From Saccopteryx bilineata (lineage: Eukaryota > Chordata > Mammalia > Chiroptera > Emballonuridae), in assembly GCF_036850765.1 (NCBI RefSeq), contig NC_089490.1, positions 389,932,558 through 389,996,557 on the forward strand: DNA of 64,000 nt, in the 5' to 3' direction. Below, piece after piece: positions 46,501 through 58,300 of this stretch; within the stretch, counting starts at the first letter, position 1, and the number at the start of each line of letters is the position of its first letter. Position numbers and translations under genes: made by a program. The notes under the pieces are model-generated. The model did not search any database. It had not been told where the DNA came from and was given only the letters and a program-made list of their open reading frames with translations.

Positions 46501-49500
46501 GTATAATTGGCATGTAACATTCATAATATTAGTTCCAGGTGCCCAATACCATGACTTGATATTAGTAATATTGCAAAATGATCACTGCAGTAAGTCTAGT
46601 TAAGATCTGTCACCAGCCCTGGCCGGTTGGCTCAGCGGTAGAGCGTCGGCCTAGCGTGCGGAGGACCCGGGTTCGATTCCCGGCCAGGGCACACAGGAGA
46701 AGCGCCCATTTGCTTCTCCACCCCTCCGCCGCGCTTTCCTCTCTGTCTCTCTCGTCCCCTCCCGCAGCCAAGGCTCCATAGGAGCAAAGATGGCCCGGGC
46801 GCTGGGGATGGCTCTGTGGCCTCTGCCCCAGGCACTAGAGTGGCTCTGGTCGCAACATGGCGACGCCCAGGATGGGCAGAGCATCGCCCCCTGGTGGGCA
46901 GAGCGTCGCCCCTGGTGGGCGTGCCGGGTGGATCCCGGTCGGGCGCATGCGGGAGTCTGTCTGACTGTCTCTCCCTGTTTCCAGCTTCAGAAAAATGAAA
47001 AGAAAAAAAAAACAAAACAAAACAACAACAACAAAAAAGATCTGTCACCAGCCCTGGCCGGTTGGCTTAGCGGTAGAGCGTTGGCCTGGCGTGCGGGGGA
47101 CCCAGGTTCGATTCCCAGCCAGAACACACAGGAGAAACGCCCATCTGCTTCTCCACCCCTCCCCCTCTCCTTCCTCTCTGTCTCTCTCTTCCCCTCCCAC
47201 AGCCAAGGCTCCATTGGAGCAAAGATGGCCCGGGCGCTGGGGATGGCTCCTTGGCCTCTGCCCCAGGCGCTAGAGTGGCTCTGGTTGCGGAGTGACGCCC
47301 CGGAGGGGCAGAGCATTGCCCCCTGGTGGGCAGAGCATCGCCCCTGGTGGGCGCGCCGGGTGGATCCCGGTCGGGCGCATGCGGGAGTCTGTCTGACTGT
47401 CTCTCCCCGTTTCCAGCTTCAGAAAAATACAAAAAAAAAAAAAAAGATCTGTCACAATATATAGGTACAAAATTATTGTTTTCTTGTGGTGAGAACTTTC
47501 AAGACCTTCCCTCTTAGCAGGTTTTCAAATATGCAGAACAGTATTATTAACTATAGACACCATTCTGTACCTTATATCCCCATGATTTATTTTATAACTG
47601 GAAGTTTGTACCTTTTGACCCCCTTCACCCATTTCATCTCCACCCCCCACCCTGCCTCTGGCACCCACGAATCTGTTGTTCTCTGTATAAGCTTGCTTTT
47701 GCTTTTGTTTTTTTTTTAATTCTACATCTAAGTGAGATCATACAGCATTTGTCTTTCTCTGACTGACTTAGCATAGTACTCTCAAGGTCCATCCATGTTG
47801 GTAAGATTTGATTATTTTTTATGAATGAATAATATTTCATTGTGGGTATATTATATATGTGTATATATGTATACATTTGTGTATATATGTATAGTCACAT
47901 CTTCTTTATCCAGTCAACCATCAGTGGACACTTAGGTTGTTTCTATTTCTTGGCTATTATAAAGAATGCAACAGGGGCCTGACCTGTGGTGGCGCAGTGG
48001 ATAAAGCGTCAACCTGGAAATGCTGAGGTCGCCGGTTCAAAACCCTGGGCTTGCCTGGTCAAGGCACATATGGGAGTTGATGCTTCCAGCTCCTCCCCCC
48101 TTCTCTCTACCTCTCTCTCTCCTCTCTAAAAATGAATAAATAAAAAATAAAAAAATAAAAAAATAAAAATAAAAAAAGAATGCAACAGGGAACATGGGGA
48201 GACATATATCTTTTCGAGTTTGTGTTTTTGTTTTCTTCAGCTAACTACCCAGAAGTGGAATTGCTGGATCACATGGTAGATATACTGTATTTCTCCATGT
48301 ATAAGATGCACCTTTTTTCGAAGAAATTTGGGGTCTAAAAACTGGATGCGTCTTACACAGTGGTTATAGAAGTGTGGCATTTCAAATGCCATAGATAGAA
48401 CTGAGGACGAGGCAATATATGAAGACAGTGATTCATTATCAGACACAGATAAGAATAGGCTAATGGATGAGAGTTTTGACAGTGATGAGGAGTTGTATGA
48501 ATAGAACTTAAATTCAATAACTTTATGTAATACATTTTTTTTCAAATTTCGGACCTCAAAATTAAGGTGCATCTTATACATGGGAGCATCTTATACATGG
48601 GGAAATACAGTTCTAATTTTTTTTGTATGTGTGATAGGAACAGAGAGGAACAGGGAGAGGGACAGATAGGGACAGACAGACAGGAAGGGAGAGAGATGAG
48701 AAGAATCAGTTCTTTGTGTGGCACCTTAGTTGTTCATTGATTGTTTTCTCATATATGCCTTTACTGGGGGCTACAGCAGACCAATTAACCCCTTGCTCAA
48801 GCCAGTGACCTTGGGCTCAAGCTGGTGAGCTTTGCTCAAACAAGATGAGCCCGCACTCAAGCTGGCAACCTTGAAGTTTTGAACCTGGATCCTCCACGTC
48901 CCAGTCCAACGCTCTATCCACTGTGCCACTGCCTGCTTGGTCAGGCCAGTTGTAATTTTTTGAGGAACTGCTATCCTGTTTTCCCTAGTGGCTGCAAGCC
49001 TGACCATACGGCCATATGGCGCTGGCGGGCGAGCCCCCCGAACAGCAGTCATCAGTGGCGTTGTTGCTGCCCACACTCCGGGTCAAGCTCCTGAGGCCCC
49101 ACAAGGCAGGGGGCGTTTGGAGCACTGTGGAGGTGTAGGCTGGGGCCAGGGCAGAGCAGGGACCTGAACATCCCACGCTGCTTTGAGGGCCTGGGTCTTT
49201 GTGGCAGCTTGTGTAGCACGAGGGGCCTCCAGCCTAGTTCAGAAGAGGGACAACCTAAGGAAGTGTCCCAGGAAGCCTTGACAACAGCCTCCCCTCCCGC
49301 CTGGAAGAGGTAGCCAGAGTGTCGCTCGTGCTCACCCAGACATTGAAACACAGACTGAGAGGTTTACTGTGAGCCCAGACAGACTTGGGGACACACTTCA
49401 GCTGCACTCATGAAGGACACTCGTCGTGTGACCTCCAAAGAGCAGTGCTGTCCTAGAAGGTGGCTCTTCTCTCTGGCCCTGGCTGGGAGCTGACTTCCCA

Positions 49501-52500
49501 ACAGCAGGAAACAGGATAGCTTCCGCCCGAGCCTCCCGGTTTGCTGGCAGCTCTGACTTCCTCTGAGCTATATTTTTCTTTGCTATTTTGAGTTCTTCCA
49601 GCACCATAAACCAGCTAGAATGCACTTATTTGAGTGCTCATTATGTACTAGGTACAGTACATCATGATATTGACTCCTGTAGAACAGAACGATGATTATC
49701 TCCTCCTTACAGATGAGGAAACTGAAGCTCAGAGAGAAGGTAAGTTGGCCGGTGGGTGCTGGATCTGGGACCTGACCCCAGGGCTGCAAACACAGACCCC
49801 CAGGAAGACAGGTGCAGCTCGAGGCACTAGACAGCAGACACGGACCCTTAGGGACGCATAGGAGATCGGCAGGTCAGTAGGTTCGGACTGGGAGCTGTCG
49901 CGTCGTGGGCACCCGTTCCCTCCCTGCTGCCAGGCAGCCCAGCCGGTGGGAGTCAGCTCAGGAGGGCTCACAGGCGCCCCTCGGGATTAACACGGACATG
50001 CCAAGTTTCTTTCTCCACTCCCGTTGCCTGCTCTGGACTCCACCCTTCACATGGTGCTGCTCAGAGCCAGCCTGGACTGGAGTGCCTTTACATCCCCCAG
50101 CCCCGAGTCCCTCGCTCTGGCCCAAAGGCCGGGCCTGCAGGGTCCCCCGCGACCCAGTGCATTTGTACAGACTCCTGTTGGCAGCAGCTCCTCGTTGGCC
50201 CCACTTCAAAGCAGGGGCGGCCGGCTCCTCCAGGTGTCAGAAGCAGCTGGCACATTAGCTGACGGCCTCTGGCAGGAAGGGATGTTGAGCCAACTGCCAT
50301 CAACTGGAAAACAGCACATGTGGATGACCTCCTCTCCAAGACATTCCTTTTTGAGGCCTCTGGGGGTGGTGACAAGTTGGAGTTCAGGGTGAAGGAGCTG
50401 TCTGTGGGATGTGGGGCTGTCCCTGTCATCAAAGGCGGAGACGGGCCTGTAAAGCCTTCTTCCTGCCTTTCCCCACAGTTCTGCCGTGATTCCATGCCAG
50501 ATGCCCAGAACCTTCACGGGTCAGAACGTAGTTTGCAGCTGGACAGGCCAGCATAGGACATTTCTAAATCCCTTTCCTGCAAGGCTTTCAGGCTCTTCTG
50601 CCGCCACAGCCCTCCGAACAGCAAACTTCTTCCCCACCGGAACCAGCACTAACGGGAGAAGCAGTTGGTTCTGCCCACACTTGGGACGATGCCGTCAGAG
50701 CTGGCAGAAGCTCCTCCATATCTGTGGGAAGCACAGGCCTTCTCAGGCTTCTGCTTGAATGTCTTCAGCAACGCGAAGCTCACTCCTTTACAGAGCAGCC
50801 GCAGTCCCAGAGCTGAGAAGCTGAACAAAGTCTTCTGGAGCCAAACTCGAGACCCCTGTGACATCTCCCCCAAGGCAGCCCCTCCAAAGTAGGGTTCAGC
50901 CCTCACTTCCTCCCTAGGCTTCTCTTTCAAGTTACAGGGTCCAAATGCCGTCCGTTGTCTGATATCATGGTTTGCAGACTCTCCCCCACCCTGACCCCCT
51001 ATTCTATGGCTCCGGTTTCTTTCTTTTTTTTTTACCCCCCCCCCCAGAGAGAGAGAGGGATAGACAGGGACAGACAGACAGGAACGGAGAGAGATGAGAA
51101 GCATCAATCATTAGTTTTTCATTGCACGTTGCAACACCTTAGTTGCTCATTGATTGCTTTCTCATACGTGCCTTGATCGCGGGCCTTCAGCAGACCGAGT
51201 AACACCTTGCTCGAGCCAGCGACCTTGGGTTCAAGCTGGTGGGCTTTTTGCTCAAACCAGATGAGCCCGCGCTCAATATGGCGACCTCGGAGTCTCGAAC
51301 CTGGGTCCTCTGCATCCCAGTCCGATGCTCTATCCACTGCACCACCGCCTGGTCAGGCTAGTTTCTTTTTCTTAAATGGACTGTCTAGAGATGAATAGAG
51401 TGTATAGATCCACCTGGCCAGAGGAAAAGAAAGGGCACTGTGGCCTATTTTATTGGTCTGTCCAAGCTTTCCCCTGCACCATGCTGGACCCTGGAGTCAA
51501 GCAACAGAGAGACAGAGGTGTCACCTGGTGACTCTTAATCCTGGGGCTAAGACATAAATAATGTAAGGAGGTGGCAGAGAACTGTGGAAGCCAGGAGCTG
51601 GGAAGGCTCCCCAGAGAGGTGCTGTGTGGGCTGCAACGTAAAGAATGAGTAGGCTCCAGGTAGCCGCGGAGAGGCCTGGGCAGGGGCATTATAGGCAGAG
51701 GGACTGGCTTTCTGAAGGGCCTGAGGAAGGATCAGTGTGGCTGGAACATAGGGTCGCTGCCTGTGGCCTCCGTGACCAGAGGGACAGGGGAGGCAGAAGG
51801 GAGAACGTGTGAGTCAGGATGGGGAATCTGTTCTAAGGGAGATGGGAAGCCTGTGAAGGGTTTAAACAGAGCTGCAAACAGTCCGCTTCGCATACTGAAA
51901 AGGATCTCGTTGGCCCCCGTTTGGATACTCAATTAGAAGGAGGCAAGAGGTGCTGCAGGAAACAGGTAGGAGGTCGCCCATTTGTCCAGGAAAGAGAGGT
52001 GGAGGTGGGCGGGGTGGTGGCTGCCAGGAGAGTAGAGTGAGTGGAGGGAAAGGTCAGGGGCAGGACTGACAGCACGGTGACTGACTGGTGGGTGGGCGAG
52101 GAAAGGCATTCCCAGGCTGTCAGGAGGACTCCCTGGCTTCTGGCTGAGCGGGCTAGTGGGTGGCACTGCTACTAACAAAAGCTGAGAGCCAGTGGTTTTC
52201 CTGGCAGCCAGTTTCCCTGCTTGCAACCAAGAAAACCCCTCAATCCTTTTCACACATGCTGCTGGGGACCAGCCACATGTCCATCCCACTGTCACCCTCC
52301 CCCAGCCAGCATGCTGGTCCCACCTGATGACCACTGCAGGTTCCAGCCCACCAGGAGCAGGGGTCGAGACCTGAGACCCACAGCCACCCCGCCCTACACG
52401 GCCGCCGCCCTTGCCCCGGCCGGCCTCTTGCCCTCTGCCAGCTCTTCACCCTGCTGCCCCTCTTAAAAGAGTCAGGAAGGCCCTGACAGAGAGCTGCAGA

Positions 52501-55254
52501 CGGTCCTGAGGCTGCAAGGGCGGGCCCTGCTTGCAGCTTCTTGTCCTCTCTGTGGCCGAGAGAAAGATGCTTATGGCCATCATCTTCGAAGCCCTGGTGA
52601 GGCGGGGCTGGGCTGGGCTGGGGAGCACGCTGGTTAGCGAGAATTACAACTTCTGGAATTAGACGTTGCGGATGGTTGGACAACTTTGTGACTCTACTAA
52701 AAAACAATGTATACTTTTAAAGGGTGAATTTTATGGCATTTGAATTATATTGCAATAAAAATAAATGAACCAATAGGTGAAGTAGGAAACAGTAAATGGC
52801 GCACTGGGTCCAGGTTGATGATAAACAAGAGAAGCCAAGTAACATCTTCAAAGGCCGTGGCTCTCCTTGTGGTTTCCTGCCTGGGGATGTTCTCAGCCTG
52901 GCGCTCTTCCTTAGTAATTAACTTCAGGCCATTTGGGTTCTTAGCTGTCCTGGGAGTAAAGGAGGAAGGAAAGGTCACTGGCTTCTCTCCTCTGGGGACA
53001 TTTCCTTCTCTGCTGAGCCTGGAGTGGAAAATCTTAGAGATGCTGGTGCCTTTTCCTCCCCAAGCACTCTGGGGGCGCTCATTCTTCCCCTGGAGTTTGG
53101 ACGTTTTGCTAACCCCAGTCCACCCTACCTGCCCCTTCTCTGCCTCTCTCGCCTGTCCCTTCCCATTCATGAATCTGGGCTTTGTGCCCTCTGTTTCTTT
53201 TTGCTTGCCTGGGTTGTCACAGGTTACGGGAAAAAGGGTGACTGCTCGCCTTTGGCTCAACACTACTTGGTTTCAAGAACCACTGATGGAGGGACCAGGG
53301 CGCCCTCCTGTGGGCCCTCAGCAGCATTGCTTCTCCCCACCCTTTACCCTTGAATTTTTTCTAGCTAGAATTTTAATGTTCAACCCTGGTAGTTGGGACA
53401 GTTTTTTCTTCCCTAAGAGATACATGAGAAACAGGCCTTCAGATGTAGATGAAAATCAAAAAGATAAATTAGCCACAGAAACTAAGAAGCAATGGTTAGT
53501 GTTTATACTCTATCTTAAAAGAGGCAGTGTGACCTAATGGGAAGTCTGTGGCCTGTGGCGTGGAGCAAACTCACCAGCTGTGTGGCCTTAGCCAGTTAAC
53601 TTCCCTGAGCCTGAGTCTATTCACCTGTAAAGTGGAAATGGTGACAAGACCTACCTCACTGTTGTGGGGTAAAATTAATTGTATGGAGTAGGTTAAATAG
53701 CTGGTACGGTGCCTGCCGTGAATTAGGTACTCAGTAACTGGTATACTGTTTCTCTTTTATCATTGCTACGAGTGATGACGAGATGAGGGAACCATTTTCA
53801 CTCTTCGGGGCGATCAGAAACCAGGGCCTTGGTCCCTGGCCGGTTGACTCAGCGGTAGAGCATCGGCCTGGCGTGCAGGGGACCCAGGTTCGATTCCCGG
53901 CCAGGGCACATAGGAGAAGCACCCATTTGCTTCTCCACCCCCCCCTCCTTCCTCTCTGTCTCTTCCTCTACCGCAGCCAAGGCTCCATTGGAGCAAAGAT
54001 GGCCCGGGCGCTGGGGATGGCTCCTTGGCCTCTGCCCCAGGCGCTAGAGTGGCTCTGGTCGCGGCAGAGCGACGCCCCGGAGGGGCAGAGCATCGCCCCC
54101 TGGTGGGCAGAGCGTTGCCCCTGGTGGGCGTGCCAGGTGGATCCCTGTCGGGCGCATGCGGGAGTCTATCTGACTGTTTCTCCCCATTTCCAGCTTCAGA
54201 AAAATACAAAAAAAAATATTAAAAAAAAAAAGAAACCAGGGCCTTGCACAATCCCAGGGGTAGCGCTCACATTACATTCTCTCTAAAGCCCCTTCCACAC
54301 AGGTGTGCCATGCTGGCTTTCTCTGGAGCTGATGCCGTGGCCAGTTTGAGGGACCCTCTGACACTGGGAGATGGAGCGAGATTTAGAAAAATGCAAGAGA
54401 GAGCAAAATAAAACAATTTTTAATGTAAAGATAAAGCCAGCCGGGCCCAGGCAGGAACAGACTGGAGGCCCAGCTCCTTCTCAGTGATGAGCTTGGCACC
54501 CTGCCTGGCACATGGTGGAGCCCAGCAAGCACCCGTTTCCTTCCCTTCCCTTCCTGTCCTCTCTCTGATGAGGCCTTGGGCAAGTATGAATATGGCCGTG
54601 GTCTGAGCCCCCGAGTGTCACGTGGTTTTCTCCTGTGAGCTGAGTGTGCAGTGGGAGGAACTAGATAGAGGAAAAGCCAGGAGGTACTCGCCTTGTGAGA
54701 GGGGACAGCAAACAGGAGCAGTGGCCACCATGATGTCGTGCGGTAGGCTGTGATCTTGGACCCTCTCAAGCACAGTCCCCAGTAGCCCTGGACCCTCTTC
54801 CCTTGTCCGCCATTGTGTCCCGGGGCGCAGGTGCCTGTGACCCTCCTGGCCTGTGGTAGCTTATTAAATCTCAGTACCTCTTGTCAAGCCCCCTTTAAAC
54901 CTTTTGGCTGTTCTTTTTGTCTTTTCTGATCAGCTGTATTTATTCTGAACTAAATGGTCCTCACTGCAGGATGAAAGGGTTTACTGCTTAAGTATATGAA
55001 AAGGAATCTTGGCTGCATCACAATCACTCACTCTCCTCGCTGCCCGGCTCCTCTCCTCCCTCCTCATGCCCCGTCCCCTGGCTGGTGCCGCAGAGACTGA
55101 ACTGGGAGCTTGCCCCTGCTAGTGTGCTCAGCTCAGTCTGGTGGCAGAGCCCAAATGACGAGGAAAAAGTGAGGTGACTGGGAGGAGCTTGTTTTGGGAA
55201 GCCTCCCAATGTCCTGCTGCCCCCAAGGGAGACTAGAGCCCAGGAATGTGCGCG

Positions 55255-55319
<65 letters not shown>

Positions 55320-58300
55320 AGTTCACACTCTATTTCCCCTCAGGATTGTGCTCATGGATGATGCCGTGGACTGCTTGATGTCTTTCTCAGATTTCCTCTT
55401 GGCCTTCCAGATCCAGTTTTACTACTCAGGTGAGACCCCCCGGACCCCCCATCTGACCACATCTCCCTCCCCACCCCACCCCACCCCGCTCCCCTGCCCA
55501 CACCATCATGTGCCTGGCACACTGCTTTCCCCACTTCCGTCCGTGGTGTGCTTCACAGCAGGTCACTACAGGTCTAGCCTTCGTCGCTGGTGGTCACGAG
55601 ATCCCACGTGCTAACTCAGCGTCCTGAAGACATAGAAAGCCACGGTCAGCAATGCAGCAAATCAGTTTAATTGATGACAATAACAACAGTCCACACCACT
55701 GTAACAACATCTGATAAATCCACTATTTATCAGAAACACACTATGTGCCAGCTCTAAGAGATAGGTCAAGAGCCAAGCATACAGAGATAAGGAGCCAGCG
55801 TCGCCGAGCTGGTAAGTGGTGGAAGCCAGACGGGCACAGAGCGCTCGCACCCGAGCCAGCGCTCGGCAGGCTGCCTGGTCACTGCCTAGGGTCTCTGCCC
55901 TGACTCGTGGCGGCACACACGTCCCGCCTACACAGCGGGAAATAAACACACTCCAGTCCCGGCTCCCCAGGACACAACAGTGCCCCTAACTCCTTTCTGG
56001 AATCAGGTGGAATAAAAATAGACGAATAAATATAAACACACACACACAAAAAAAATATATATATATATAAACACACAGCAGAACATCAAGTGGAATGCTA
56101 GGTTTAGAAGTTGCTGACTGCCCATAAACAAACTGGTTTAAAACGAGCTCTTCCAGTAAACAAGGCTGTCCTTGGAGCTGGACATGGCCTTCCTGCCAGC
56201 TGGTGGCCCCAGCTGGCCCTGGCCTCACTCAGGCATCACATTCTGTTTTCCTGCTGGCAGCCCAAGGGCCCGGCAGGCAGGGTCTGGAACCCTGGGTCTG
56301 ACCACCTGCTCTTAGCAGCTCCAGGCACTCACTTCCCGTTTCTCTAAAGTTCTCGGGCCCTGGAGGAGGAGCAGCTGTGTCAGGAGACCTGTTCCCCGCC
56401 GCCTGGCCGGGCTGCTCCTGCAGCAGCACCGGGCCGAGCACCACGGCCACACAGCCACGTGCGTCAGTCGGCGGTGAGACGGGCTGAAGTCGGCTTACCA
56501 ACCATGGCCTCACTACTGAACTTTGAAAACAATTTCAAGCAGTTAATAAATTCCCAGCTTGCAGGCTTTCCGTTCCACACTGGTGTCCCAGTATGTATTC
56601 TTGAGTCACAGAAGCAGGTGGCCTCCGAAGATGGGGCTCGCACTGGGGGCGTGCACACCTTCACTTTTTTTAAAAAAGTGTGCATAGCCATTTACTATGT
56701 GCCAGGCCCGGTGCCAGGTGTGGGGGCAGGGAGGTTGACAAGGCATGGTGCCTGCCTTTGTCCGAAGATCTTGCGTGCCAGCAATGAGACAGCGTACACC
56801 AACGATCACTCAGAAAGCTCCGCCGGACAACGCCACAGGGTGCTGTGAGAGTATGTAACGGGGGCCTCACCTGTCTAGGAACAGCTGCCCAGAAGAGCTG
56901 AAACACGTGTTAGTGTCATCCCTCATGAGTGTGGTGATCACCCAGGTTAAGGGCCCAGCTCCCAGGACACCATGCCCTGAGCACCGATGCTGAACTGGGA
57001 CTGAGCTACCAGAATCAGACACAGTGAAGGGATGAAGTATGTCCTCCCTGCCTGACCTGTGCCCCCTCTATCCATCTACTCAGAATTCCTGGAGAGTGTG
57101 GCTGCCATCTACCAGGACCTGCTGTCAGGCAAGAACCCCAATACGGTGATTGTGCCGACGTCATCCAGCGGGCAGCACCGCCAGAGGCCTGCCGTGGGGG
57201 AGACCAGCGTGCTGGAGGGGGTCGAGGCGTCGCTGTTCTCTCAGTGCCTGGAGAACCTGTGGGACCGGCACAAGTACAGGTGAGAAACGGGGCCGGAGAC
57301 CCCACCTCGGTCCCGGGGACCGGAGGCTGCTGGCCCTGGAACAGGTGTCTAGCAGGCTGTTCTGATTGGTCCAGGGCTTCTAGGGCCATAGTATCAATTC
57401 GAACAGCGCCAACTGCCCCAGACCAAGCTGTGACTGAAAGGCTTCCCAGCCCGCTCACTTAGGGAGGACTTTCACTTGGGTGAGACTGTTGTGGGGGACC
57501 AGCTTGCCACCTTCTCCTTCCCCGGAGATCGGCTGGCCTTGACATTTTGGAGAGAAGGAAAAACATCCACTGCACAAAGCTGTCACTCAGCAGAAGGGAG
57601 GGTAAGCGTCCTGCGTGCACACAGTCCACAGAGACAGAGCAGCCTCTTGGTTTCTGTCCAGAAGAGGCTGTTACCTTTGCCATATCCCTCTGCCCTCCCT
57701 CCCACTCCCCCTAGTGAAAGCACCGGTCGGTGGACATGCCAGGCCTTTATGTTCACAGTGAAGGCGTGCTTCTTGCTCCTGGACATCTTCCATGCTCCCC
57801 AGGGCAGGGCGCCTGGGGCAGTCGTCCCTTCATCTTGGCTTGGGGCACCCTCCTAAGCCTGAAGGTGTGGATGAAAGGGTGACACTCAGACTCGCACATG
57901 TTTGAATCTGGCCTGTGGTCTCTTCTAGCTGCCCACCCCCAGCCCTTGTCAAAGAGATCCTGAGCAACGTTCAGAGACTCACCTTCTATGGGTTCCTTGT
58001 GGCTCTCTCAAAGCATCATGGAATCAGCCAAGCCCTAGGTAAGCCAGAGCTGGCTGTGGCCAGCCTTTCCTAGCCACGCACCACGAAGCCTGCAGGGCTG
58101 GCCTCTATCGGCAGACTGGCCTCAGAGGAGGGGGCATCACCGTCTCCGCCTTCACGTCTCAGGGCCAGACTCTGAGGCCCAAGGAACCAGATGTGCACAA
58201 CTCAAGGCTCTGCCTTCTTAGGGCTCTCACACCCCCATGGTGAGGGGCAGCCTTCCCCGCCCGCGGCCCTGCCCCAGCACGAAGCCCCTGCACGGCAGAG

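Larger units (their letters stand above)
46465..49010 (-). mobile_element. L1M relic fragmented by five later insertions
   Basis: Reversed L1M sequence occurs in pieces: 46465-46615 (ttattgaggtataattggc), 47444-47976 (cacatcttctttatccag, gttgtttctatttcttgg), 48175-48284 (cagaagtggaattgctgga) and 48947-49010 (ttttttgaggaactgctat). Between them lie two SINE-B, one SINE-C, a Tc2-like element and a SINE-A. No coding capacity remains. Confidence 0.82.
40251..55343 (+). other. CSTPP1: CSTPP1 intron of 15.1 kb
   Basis: The borders are GT at 40251 and AG at 55343. The intron holds the Tigger1 relic with its nested MITE, the 68-bp minisatellite, an L1M mosaic with five inserted elements, and a (CT)n(CA)n tract at its 3' end. 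It has the same splice phase at both ends as its flanking exons. Confidence 0.93.

Noticed and set aside
46790..47464. 224-codon open frame and its neighbours
   Set aside because: It is translation of two SINE-B copies. The same peptide fragments recur at every SINE-B locus.
50088..50556. Overlapping GC-rich open frames on both strands
   Set aside because: Simultaneous openness on both strands reflects low stop-codon frequency in GC-rich DNA. No recognisable protein.
57015..57458. 147-codon minus-strand open frame over a CSTPP1 exon
   Set aside because: It is the antisense shadow of the real exon at 57084-57279.
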